Positions 48,480 through 55,800 of a stretch of 64,000 bases of DNA are shown here, piece by piece. The stretch is from Microglena sp. YARC (Eukaryota > Chlorophyta > Chlorophyceae > Chlamydomonadales > Chlamydomonadaceae), in the NCBI GenBank assembly GCA_022414725.1, contig CM039464.1, forward strand, positions 38,248,308-38,312,307, in the 5' to 3' direction. The first letter of the stretch is position 1. Every line of letters starts with the position of its first letter. The notes under the pieces were generated by a model. The model did not search any database and had not been told where the DNA came from. It saw nothing but the letters and a program-made list of their open reading frames with translations. Made by a program: the position numbers and the translations under genes.

Positions 48480-51291
48480 AGTTGTTTTTTGTCGTCGTCG
48501 TTGTTTTGTTGTTGTTGTTTGTTGTGTTGTTGTTGTTGTGTTGTAGTTGTTGTTGTCGTGTTGTTGTTTGTTGTTGTTGTTTGTTGTTGTTGTTGTAGTT
48601 GTTTTTGTCGTCGTTGTTGTTGTTGTGTTGTTTGTTGGTTGTTGTTGTTGTTGTTGTTTGTAGTAGTTGTAGTTTGAAAGGATTTTCACCCCCGAGATGT
48701 GCAACCTGATAGGATTTGTAGAAAGGTAGTGGGTTGATGGATTTGAAGACTGGGCATACAGATGCTGAGGGGCTGGGGTTTAGGGTTTAGGTTTTAGGTT
48801 TTAAGGGTTTTGAAGACTGGGCAGGCAGATGCTGAGGGGCTGGGTTTCGGGTTAAGAGTTTAGGGTTTGAAGACTAGGTAAACAGATGCTGAGGGGCTGG
48901 GTTTCGAGTTTCGGGTTTAAAGACTGGGAAGGCAGATGCTGAGGGGCTGACGCGAGTTTACAAGGGAGGCCAATAGTGCTGGCTAAAGGCACGCCAGCCA
49001 CCGCCCCACGCCACCATCACCCACCGCTACACACCACAGCCACCGCCAAGTCACCACCACCACCACCACCACAGCCACCACTACGACACTGCTACACACA
49101 AGCACCACACACCATCACCACCACACAGCACCACCACACCACCAAAACACACCACTCGCACCACAGCCAACCCACCAAAGACACCAAACCACACAGCACC
49201 AACCACATCCGCCCCCTACCGAACACCTACCCACAGCCACACCACACCGACCGCTACCGAACCGCCTCACCACGGCACAGTAACCAACCCGTATATCACC
49301 TACCTACACACCACCCACCCCAGACCACCACACCATCACCACCGCACCGCTTCGACTCACACCACCACCATCACCACACAGCACACCACCACCATCCCCA
49401 ACCACCACCAGCCACCATCACCACCACCGCGCACACACAGCACCTCCACCACCACCTACACACAGCCACCCAAAACCGTGCATGCACGCTACACAAACAC
49501 ATTTGTTGTGCAATACATTACACCCAAGAGGTACAGCAGCGCAGACTAGCACCAGACAAAGGAGACAAAAGTGCTGGTGCAGGCATGTAAATGATAACGT
49601 CTGGTGGGGCGTGGTATTAAGGGAGCCCCGTCTTACGGCGGTAGTGTTTCAACGAGCTCTACCATTGAGCCATTTGTCAAAACGGTATGATGGATGACGG
49701 TGAGTTGGCAAGGGAAGCAAACTGGGATTCAGTCGTGTAACCTAGTTCAAGTAATACGTAACAACGATAGCTTTCAACCCAGTTGATCAGCATCAGCATC
49801 AGCGGTACCACACAACACATATGTGCACCATCTGCCCCCTATATACCACCACCACACACGAACCCACCCACCACTACCACCACACCATCAGCAATACTAT
49901 AATAACAACAACAACACATGCGAGCCAAATGTCCTATATAAGCGCCACCACCACACACGCACCACCACCACCACCATCAGCAATACTAATAAACAACAAC
50001 AACATCAGCGAGCCCAAATGTCCTATATAAGCGCGCCACCACTACCACCACCGACCACCACCAACTAACCACACACCATCAGCAATACTAATAACAACAA
50101 CACTCATGCGAGCCCAAATGTCCTATATAAGCGCAACACCACCACCACCACCACCACTACACCACCTACCACCATAGCAATACTAATAACAACAACAACA
50201 CATACGAGCCACACCTGTCCTATATAACCACCACCACCACCACACCCACACCAGTACCCACCACACACCAACAACAACAACAACAGCACTCCTAAATAAC
50301 AACAGCACCACATACATGCCCCACCTATTCTATATAACACACCACCACTACCACTACAAACACACAGCATCCTAGTAACAACAGCACCACAAACATGCCC
50401 ACCTATCCTATATATACCACCACCACCACTACCCAACACCACTGACAGCAATTTCTAATAACAACAACAACACATACGAGCCACCTGCCTATATACACCC
50501 ACCACCACCACCATTACCACCACCAACAACAACAACAGCACTTCTAATAACAACAGCACCACATACATGCCCACCTATTCTATATAACCACCAACACCAC
50601 CACTACCAACACCACCAACAACAGCACTTATAAAAACAACAGCACCACTTACATGCCTACCTGTCCTATATAACAACCACCACCACCACCATTACCAAGA
50701 ACAACAGCACTTATAAAAACAACAGCACCACGTACATGCCTACCTGTCCTATATAACCACCACCACCACCAACACCACCTCTACCACCACCACTACCAAG
50801 AATAACAGCACTTATAAAAACAACAGCACCACGTACATGCCTACCTGTCCTATATAACCACCACCACCACCAACACCACCTCTACCACCACCACTACCAA
50901 GAATAACAGCACTTATAAAAACAACAGCACCACGTACATGCCTACCTGTCCTATATAACCACCACCACCACCACCACCACCTCTACCACCACCACTACCA
51001 AGAATAACAGCACTTATAAAAACAACAGCACCACGTACATGCCTACCTGTCCTACATAACCACCACACCACACCACCACCACTACCACCGACCAACCACA
51101 TACCAAGAATAACAGCACTTAAAAAAACAACAGCACCACGTGCATACCCACCTGTCCTACATAACCACCATCACCATCAACAGGACTTCTAATAACAACA
51201 GCACCACATACATGCCCACCTGTCTCCTAGCCGCCTTTTTGAGCAGATCCTCCATCATGGGATCTGCGTACCCAGGGATGGGAGCATTCAT
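31116..51291 (-). CDS. CWC2: Pre-mRNA splicing factor CWC2 (RBM22-like), seven exons
   Basis: Spliced coding sequence of 1293 bp, 430 residues plus stop, no frame break; all six joins agree in phase. In the family this protein binds U6 snRNA and intron in the spliceosome (Prp19-linked complex) and helps form the catalytic centre. Order: residues 38-47 TNTFNIWYGK (Torus start) and 72-110, the CCCH zinc finger (C92, C100, C106, H110 in FCIYFCKGCCAQG and SACPYLH). The connector HRIP...DLFGQEKR follows. The RRM runs from about 154 to 235, with TLYVLYEG, LAFVTYEWRT-SAEFAKEAM and VLTVRWAKEDPNP. A tail from about 285 is a Tyr/Pro heptad (AYPNTDA-like). The RRM and linker match fungal Cwc2/Cwf2 more than human RBM22. 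The first Met, 24 codons before intron 1, is the only sensible start. Odd: about 94 percent of the 20-kb gene is intron made of exon-edge repeats. Confidence 0.95.
31142..32247 (-). repeat. CWC2: CWC2 intron 6: tandem units joining exon 7 start to exon 6 end
   Basis: About seven units of 130-160 bp. On the reverse strand each reads acceptor CTCCAG or CCACAG, a short GATGATGAT block, GAGGC-AACGCATACTTTGA, then CCCAG|GTGTGTG, a G-rich tract and TAACTCCAG again. The block between acceptor and donor is the start of exon 7 fused to the end of exon 6. Block length is 42 nt at about 31365-31410 and 31655-31700 and 48 nt at about 32078-32135, all multiples of three. It is 40 nt in two others. Confidence 0.85.
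32248..32752 (-). CDS. CWC2: CWC2 exon 6 (Tyr/Pro repeat tail)
   Basis: 505 bp, phase 0 in, phase 1 out; acceptor AACACAG, donor GACCCAG|GTGTGT. Encodes AAMASWESLPEEQRRVRIQQ, LQMAAALQRKDAI and then about 18 repeats of a Tyr-Pro heptad with Asn/Asp/Ser, Thr, Asp and Ala. It ends DHEANAYFDP. The 21-bp repeats keep frame throughout. Confidence 0.9.
32753..33362 (-). repeat. CWC2: CWC2 intron 5, acceptor-side array
   Basis: A second copy of the first half of exon 6 lies at about 32920-33100 (reverse: MASWESLPEEQRRVRIQQLQ, lacking the heptads) and a stub at about 33270-33290. GTTTGGGTTTGG/TGTTTGG tracts (sense C/A-rich) separate them. Confidence 0.85.
33363..33561 (-). mobile_element. tRNA-derived SINE, copy 3
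   Basis: Most complete tRNA head: on the reverse strand TGGCTCAATGGCAGAGC is the A box and GGTTAAAATCCC the (mutated) B box. The body and CGTTATCATTA end follow. It lies inside CWC2 intron 5, between the donor-side and acceptor-side arrays, antisense to the window and sense to CWC2. Confidence 0.9.
33562..34553 (-). repeat. CWC2: CWC2 intron 5, donor-side array of exon 5
   Basis: Six echoes of the end of exon 5 (near 33660, 33832, 34000, 34146, 34257, 34408). On the plus strand they read CACCTGTTGGAAGGTGTCAT and AGGCCCTCTTGG, i.e. the donor plus codons for RAYDDTFQQ and, in most, NPTAVL. Spacers are GGGTTCAGGGTTTAGGG-type telomere-like repeats. Confidence 0.9.
34554..34719 (-). CDS. CWC2: CWC2 exon 5 (second half of RRM and linker)
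   Basis: 166 bp, phase 2 in, phase 0 out; acceptor GCATGTTAG, donor CAACAG|GTGAGA. Encodes YEWRTSAEFAKEAMHKQGLQ, GSTQKEVLTVRWAKEDPNP and TAVLATKRAYDDTFQQ. The AEFAKEAM and VRWA-EDPNP blocks are diagnostic of the Cwc2 family. Confidence 0.95.
34720..37105 (-). repeat. CWC2: CWC2 intron 4, acceptor-side array of exon 5
   Basis: Seven echoes of the first half of exon 5 (near 34880-34965, 35105-35195, 35300-35390, 35660-35740, 35820-35900, 36110-36185, 36830-36905). Each keeps an acceptor and codons for YEWRTSAEFAKEAMHKQGLQ, with changes. Units are joined by TGGTGTGGTTTGAGTGG repeats (sense CCACACC). A unique block at 36545-36680 reads EMCILPSNNTYDWGKGNAAV on the reverse strand in one frame; I do not recognise it. 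Confidence 0.9.
37222..37413. mobile_element. Palindromic CATATGATATC element, copy B
   Basis: Starts GGATCGGCATATCATATGAT, includes AGCCTAGTCAGACTGCCGGC and ends GATATCGCAGTACCCT, followed by AATAATG. Inverted relative to copy A. Confidence 0.75.
37461..37636. mobile_element. Palindromic CATATGATATC element, copy C
   Basis: Same orientation as copy A: GGGAACAGCTATAGGATATC at the left, GATGCCGGCAGTCTGACTAG inside, TATGATATGCCGGCCC at the right, then TAATAAT. Confidence 0.75.
37718..37785 (-). mobile_element. SINE fragment (copy 4)
   Basis: Only the body remains: AAGGGAGCCCTTCTTACGGC and GAACGGGCTGCTACTTTGCC. Both ends are missing. Confidence 0.7.
37858..37972. mobile_element. Palindromic CATATGATATC element, copy D (truncated)
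   Basis: Left end GGGACCGGCATATCATATGA preceded by CATTATTA. Breaks off after TAACCTTAGCCTA, in the middle of the internal block present in copies A to C. Confidence 0.7.
38808..38967 (-). CDS. CWC2: CWC2 exon 4 (first half of RRM)
   Basis: 160 bp, phase 1 in, phase 2 out; acceptor ATGCGTAG, donor CGTGAC|GTGAGT. Encodes TLERDNRTLYVLYEGAG, SYDVPKIRQLIESNFSVWG and KIKNIYIVHAKTLAFV. NRTLYV and the following helix match the RRM entry of Cwc2 proteins. Confidence 0.95.
38968..41540 (-). repeat. CWC2: CWC2 intron 3, acceptor-side array of exon 4
   Basis: At least eleven echoes of the first half of exon 4 (near 39060, 39235, 39425, 39605, 39815, 40255, 40535, 40895, 41120, 41265, 41430). Plus-strand text is CTTGGGCACGTCATATGAGC, CTGCTCCCTCATATAGCAC and GTTCTAGGGTGCCTACGCAT. 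All stop at the codons for PKIR. Spacers are GTGTGTG, GGTGGTGG and poly-G. Confidence 0.9.
41541..42264. repeat. GTGTGG/GGTGG low-complexity middle of CWC2 intron 3
   Basis: GGTGTGGTGTGGTG runs and G-rich tracts with no echo of an exon that I can find. Confidence 0.8.
42265..42454 (+). mobile_element. tRNA-derived SINE, copy 5
   Basis: B box GGTTCGACTCC at 42308-42318, the shared body and the end AGGCGTTATCATTAC. Same subfamily as copy 1 (GGACGAAGAGT-type head and CCCGCGTACGACGGG). It lies between the two arrays of CWC2 intron 3, antisense to the gene. Confidence 0.9.
42560..43735 (-). repeat. CWC2: CWC2 intron 3, donor-side array (72-bp units)
   Basis: About ten near-perfect 72-bp units (GTGTACTTCACGGTCTCACA, GTGGACCTGCATATGAATTG) followed by two longer diverged units near 43495 and 43620. 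On the reverse strand each contains AATTCATATGCAG|GTCCAC, an echo of the exon 3 end ATTTGTTAAAGGAGCAG|GTAGG. The open forward frames are repeat products. Confidence 0.85.
43736..43881 (-). CDS. CWC2: CWC2 exon 3 (zinc finger end and connector)
   Basis: 146 bp, phase 2 in, phase 1 out; acceptor CATGTTGTAG, donor GGAGCAG|GTAGGG. Encodes GCCAQGSACPYLHRIPNAA, DEKHSATDFGADLFGQEKR and MEENGFVKGAG, supplying three zinc ligands. Confidence 0.95.
43882..45410 (-). repeat. CWC2: CWC2 intron 2, acceptor-side array of exon 3
   Basis: Echoes of the exon 3 start (plus strand GCAGAGCCCTGGGCGCAGCA and CCCCCTACAACATGGCACAC) occur at about 43990, 44115, 44860, 45010, 45170 and 45315. Between 44250 and 44710 there is a burst of nine 52-bp units with only GACAAGCAGAGCCGTGGGCA, CAGCCCCCCCTACAACATTG and TTTTGGTGTAGG. 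Confidence 0.9.
45411..46029 (-). repeat. CWC2: CWC2 intron 2, donor-side array (33-bp units)
   Basis: About thirteen units of GTGACAAGAAAAGGGAAAAC and AAATCCGTACGA. Two larger echoes at 45425-45480 and 45525-45600 carry the exon 2 end (plus strand GTTTTACTTGCAAAAGTAAT). The short unit itself is intronic sequence just after the donor. Confidence 0.85.
46030..46247 (-). CDS. CWC2: CWC2 exon 2 (Torus domain)
   Basis: 218 bp, phase 0 in, phase 2 out; acceptor GCCTCCCCAG, donor TTCTGCAA|GTAAGA. Encodes VSEKDIVHEAPKDTNTFNIW, YGKTPCSGDRNEGRGRG and SKYRCVPQLDCGRTRGSD through HVFCIYFC. NIWYGK, RC.P..D.GRT.GS and FC.YF are typical of the family. Confidence 0.95.
46248..48440 (-). repeat. CWC2: CWC2 intron 1, acceptor-side array of exon 2
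   Basis: Echoes of the exon 2 start (plus strand AGTGTTTGTGTCCTTTGGAG and ATGTCCTTCTCTGATACCTG) lie near 46560-46650, 46880-46965, 47080-47160, 47490-47570, 47855-47935 and, partial, 48385-48425. All end at the codons for NIWYGK. Spacers are GGTGGTGG and poly-G on the plus strand. Confidence 0.9.
48441..48960. repeat. TTG microsatellite and telomere-like tract in CWC2 intron 1
   Basis: A TTG run occupies 48430-48670. From 48690 to 48955 three or four units of GGCAGATGCTGAGGGGCTG are joined by GGGTTTAGGGTTTAGG-like text. Confidence 0.8.
48961..49586. repeat. CAC/CCA-rich tract in CWC2 intron 1
   Basis: Irregular CCACCACCA, CACACAGCACC and similar words. The His/Pro/Thr-rich open frame is compositional. 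Confidence 0.7.
49587..49684 (-). mobile_element. tRNA-derived SINE, copy 6 (internal deletion)
   Basis: Keeps the A-box end (reverse: ATGGCTCAATGGTAGAGCTC) and the 3' end (GGGGCGTGGTATTAAGGGAG on plus) but lacks the B box and about 100 bp of body between. It sits between the two arrays of CWC2 intron 1. Confidence 0.8.
49800..51219 (-). repeat. CWC2: CWC2 intron 1, donor-side array of exon 1
   Basis: About fourteen units of 90-105 bp. On the plus strand each has ACATGCCTACCTGTCCTATA followed by CCACCACCACC and AACAACAGCA. The reverse reads TATAGGACAG|GTAGGC, an echo of the exon 1 end CTAGGAGACAG|GTGGGC. Confidence 0.85.
51220..51291 (-). CDS. CWC2: CWC2 exon 1 (start)
   Basis: 72 bp, 24 codons from the ATG: MNAPIPGYADPMMEDLLKKA then ARRQ, donor GAGACAG|GTGGGC. 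The RRQ|VSEKDI join resembles the basic start of Cwc2 proteins before the Torus domain. Confidence 0.85.
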
Positions 51292-52607
51292 GTTTGGCTT
51301 GCCTTGCCTTGCCTTGCCTGGGCTGGGCTGGGCCTGGATGTAGTCCTAAAACAACTAAGATGCAGCCTTGACTTGGCTTGGCTTGGCTTGACTTAACTGG
51401 GCTAGACTGGACTGGGTCTGGCTTTAGTCCTTACAAAAAATAGATGCCGTGCGTTGCTTTTGGCTTGGCTGCGGTGCTGGTAACAATCAGGTGCAGGTAC
51501 TGCAGCACAACTGGCTTGGCTTGGCTGAGGTACTTATACAAATCAGGTGCAGCTACTGCAGCAAGATTGGCTTGGCTTGGCTGCGGTGCCGGCAAGCTAG
51601 TGCTGCATGCAAGGCAAGACGCAAAGCACACTTGTCTTGGCTTGGCTTGGCTGTGGTAGTAACAGATCACAGGTGCAGCTCCTGCAGCGCGAGGGCAGCC
51701 CTGGCAAGCTAGTGCGTCATGCAAGACAAGAAGCAAAGCATACTCGGCTTGGCTTGGCTGCAACTACTCCCATGTGGCAACCAAGGTGGGTGGGGAAATC
51801 TTACTAGATCACCATGCAAGGCTTGAATCTAGTGTGGCTTGGCTTAAATGCCACAATGGTTAATTACTATGACTAAGGCTGCAGAGCAGTGCAGGCAGTT
51901 GGTTGTGTGTAGGGAACAAGAGGTGGTGTCTGGTGGGGGAGGAGAGCGAGCATGGGAAGCCGAGACAGACAGCAGTCTATCTGTAAATAGTTACCGGTGA
52001 CAAAGTTGATGAGTTGAAGATGCGTTGGCTTGGCCCCATGGTCCGTCACCGTATTGCATTGGCTTGGCTCGGCTACATACGTGCGCAATCAGGGGCCCCT
52101 GAGCGCAATCAGGGACAGGGGCCCGAGTGCGAGTGCTCGATGTGTTGGCCACGGCCATGGTTTAGGGCTGCCGGTACACGTACAGCTTGATCTTTCTCCT
52201 TCTGTCACTCACTCACACGCACACCACCCTACAATGCATTAACCTTCTGCGCATTGCCCTGTGTTATCTCTGTATTCAACATCGCTGAAATATTCTGCTT
52301 GGAAAAAGTATCGACACGAGTCTGGCGATTATTAGACGAACTGCGTATGAAAGCTGTGCTCGGACACAAGCGACTCATTATGTGCCTGCCCATGGCTATT
52401 TGTTATTGATTCATCGCATCAGAAGCTCACTCGCAACGTGACAATAGCCCTCAGTGCATGCAACGTGCACAGCACATTGCCATTTATAGACCCAGCCAAC
52501 ACTTGTTGGTCTCCATTTATTTCCTTCTAGCCTCCCTCTGTCTCTCCCTCTTCTCTTCGCCCCCAATATTTCACACCCAATCGCGCTGCATCGCGGTCGA
52601 GTAGTCA
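51292..52607. promoter_or_regulatory. Divergent intergenic region between CWC2 and the mTERF-like gene
   Basis: About 1.3 kb must hold both promoters and 5' leaders. 51295-51860 is a loose array of GGCTTGGCTTGGCT with CAGGTGCAG and CTGCAGCA words, which may be an echo array of the CWC2 leader. The unit returns at 58540-58640 in the mTERF-like gene. 52230-52600 is unique. No TATA box stands out. Confidence 0.5.
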
Positions 52608-52869
52608 ATGCTGTCGCCATCGCTCCAATGGATAGATCGGGGAAGCTCGTCTGCTTGCAGTTCGTGGCCCCTGCACTCAGCCCCTGCAATTAATAGCAGA
52701 CATGCATCCCAGAGGCATTCTTCCCCTTCTCCGCAGCATTTGTATCCCCAGATCTTGGATAGTCTTGGTTACAGTGTTAATCCGTGCAGCAGCCCATGCA
52801 GCAGCAGAAGACCTTCCAGGAGAGGGTCGGTGAAAGCTGCAGCACACATTGACAGCATGGGGCGAAGAC
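52608..52869 (+). CDS. mTERF-like exon 1 (targeting region)
   Basis: Begins MLSPSLQWIDRGSSSACSSW and is rich in Ser, Arg, His and Pro. The donor after GGGCGAAGAC leaves phase 1, matching exon 2. A downstream frame stays open but is made of GTGTGT repeat. Confidence 0.5.
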
Positions 52870-55800
52870 GTAGACACATATGGTGGGTGCTGTCATTCAA
52901 CCCAGGGGCTGCATGTGTGTGCTTCTGCATGCAAGGGCCGCAGTGTGTGTGTGCGCTTGTGCGGTCAAAGATGATAGTGCATGTGTGTGCATACATGTGG
53001 GTATGCTTGTACATGCTATGGCAGCAGTGCATGTGTTTGTGTGTGCGCGCGTGTGCATTCAAGGGCGACGGCGACAATGCATGTGTGTACATGTGGGTAT
53101 GCTTGTGCATGCTACAGCAACAGTGCAAGTGTGTGCGTGGGTATACATAGGCGGTAGTGCATATGTGTGTGTTTTGTGCGTGTGCATGCCAGGGCAATAG
53201 TGCATGTGTGTGTGTGTCTCAGTGTGCATGCTAAGACAAGAGTGTGTGTGTGCACGTGGGCGTGCATGCTAGGGTAGTAGTGCATGTGTGTGTGCATATT
53301 GTGACAATAGTGCATGTGTGTATACGTGTGTGTGTGCATGCTAGGGCAATAGTGCATGTGTGTATACGTGTGTGCATGTGCATGCTAGGGCAATAGTGCA
53401 TGTGTGTATATGTGTGTGCATGATATGGAAAAAGTGCATGTGTGTATACATGTGTGTTTTTGTGTGTGTGTGCATGCTAGGGCGATAGTGCATGTGTGTT
53501 TGCATGCTAGGGCAATAGTGCATGTGTGTGTATACATATGTGTACTTGCGTGTGTGCATGCTAGGGCAATAGTGCATGTGTGTGTATACATATGTGTACT
53601 CGCATGTGTGCATGCTAGGGCAATAGTGCATGTGTGCGTCTACATGTGTGTATTTGTGTGTGTGTGCATGCTAGGGCAATAGTGCTTGTGTGTGTATACA
53701 TGTGTGTATTTGTGTGTGTGTGCATGCTAGGGCAATATTGCATGTGTGTGTATGCGTGTGTGTGTGCATGCTGGGGCAATAGTGCATATGTGTTAGTATG
53801 CATGCTAGGGCAATAATGCATGTGTGTGTATACGTGAGCGTGTGTGAATGCTTGCCAAACAGTGCATGTGTGTAACACAGTATTGACACAATTGTGTATT
53901 ATCTAAATTCTTTTGTTTTCTATGTTGGTGGAATCAATATTTACATTTCTAATTATTCGTTGTAAGCCAACTGACTCCTAAGTAACTGGCTTCAGTCCGC
54001 TCGATTCCGTTGCCACCTGTCGTTCCGTCGCCAACACTCTCCGCCTATTTTCCGCGGCGCTCGTGACTCTGCCTAGTTTTTCTCGGTTGGTGGAGCCAAT
54101 ATATACATGTTGTTTTATATGTTGTTTTACTTCTGAGGCTGCCTGAGGAATATGTATTGATGTTTTTTGTATGGAACTATTTCTACGATTCATTTTATCC
54201 TGTCTGTGTCATCATTTTTATTTTTGCTCTGTGTCGCTTCATGGCGTCGCATGGGTCTGGTTAAACTAGTCAGAAATGTCCCCCGTAACTCTTTAGGCAC
54301 CGCGCTGCCTGCTCTGCGGGGTTTGGGGGGCAGCACGTGGCACTGGGGTCGCACCAAGTTGCTCAATTTGCATTGCGTCGCACGGAAAAGCAGTAGTGGT
54401 CAATGTTAGACTAACTGTCTCAACCACTTATTTAAACCTGTATTATCGAATCAGCTTATGGCAGAGTTTTGGTTCCCCACTACCTGTCCTGGTGGCTTAG
54501 GCGCTATCTTAGACGCCATTTTGGACAAAATGTCCGCTACCTGCAAATTTCGTCGCACTGGATAAAGACAGTGGTGGTCTCTGTTACACAAAATAAAATT
54601 AAAATAATAAATCAATAGTGCGCCTTATTACGGGGCGTGAGGTTGAGGGGGCTTGCCTTTTGCTTGCACTGGGGTCCCCGATCCAACAGCCCAAGACTAG
54701 CCGTCAGACCCCGATCTGCGGTCTCTGTTACACAGAATAAAATTAAAATATTAAATAAATAGTGCGCCTCATTACGAGTCGTGAGGTTGAGGGGGGCAGC
54801 CTTTTGCTTGCACTGGGGTCTGGGGTCCCCGATCCAACAGCCCAAGACTAGCCGTCAGATCCCGATCTGCGGCCTACGCCCCCTGGACTCCGCTTCCTCC
54901 ACTTCACGCCCTCCGGATTCCGCCACCTCCATCTGCATTCCAAACCCCCTGACTATGATCCCCATCAGGGTACTACAAAGTGCGCGCGGCAGCGCGATTC
55001 CGCGCACGCTTTTTGAGTCCCACTGAGCGTTTCGCGCAGTTTTTACAACCCCCTGTGGGCGCAGCACGCAGTTTTCGCGCTTTTTGCATTACAAAGCGCT
55101 GACCTATTTGACGTTTGTGCGCTTTAAGCGCTGACCAATTAGACAAAATGTAGTACCCTGATCCCCATAAGCTCCGGCCTTTTGCTTGCACTGGGGCCAC
55201 CCACCTCAGTCAGCTAAATATCTCAATCACTGATTTAACCCCTTTATTCCTGGAGGAATCAGCTAATTTCAGAGTTTCTTTTCCCACTACCTGTCCCGGT
55301 CGCTACCTCGCTACCTCGCTACCCCGATGTGGACAAAATGTCCGCTACCTGAGACCCGAATCGTGATCCAAGCACTCAGACCCAAATCCCTACCCAGAGC
55401 CCGAATCGACAAAATTAGCGGAAGTTGCTGGCAGGGAAAATTTTAAAATATGAAAGTGGTTTTGTTCTAGCTTTATGGTTCTAAATCTCCTTCAGGGACA
55501 GGTTTTATAGGTTTTTAGGGCCATTTAGGGCTTTTTTAACAGCCGCAACATGGGCCAAAGTGGGGTCACAAGTAGCCTCAACAATGGGTATCAGTTCCTA
55601 GGCTGCGCTTAAAATCCTCTTCCAACCCCCCAGCCTAGTGTTTATGTTCCTGTCTAGGGGTAGGCCAAAGAGGCTAAAGGGACTTGGACCATACACCCAG
55701 CCTGTACTAAATGTGTCCCACACTTCTTTCTCCCTACAGACCCGGAGGAATCAGCCGCAGTGCTGGCCACAACATTGGCAATGATCCCCCAGCCTGGCCC

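Noticed and set aside
48976..49590. His/Pro/Thr-rich forward open frame of about 200 codons
   Set aside because: Irregular CAC/CCA tract inside CWC2 intron 1; compositional, no domain.
52880..53200. Extension of mTERF-like exon 1 into the following GTGTGT frame
   Set aside because: The frame is open only because of the repeat, and a phase-compatible donor lies before it.
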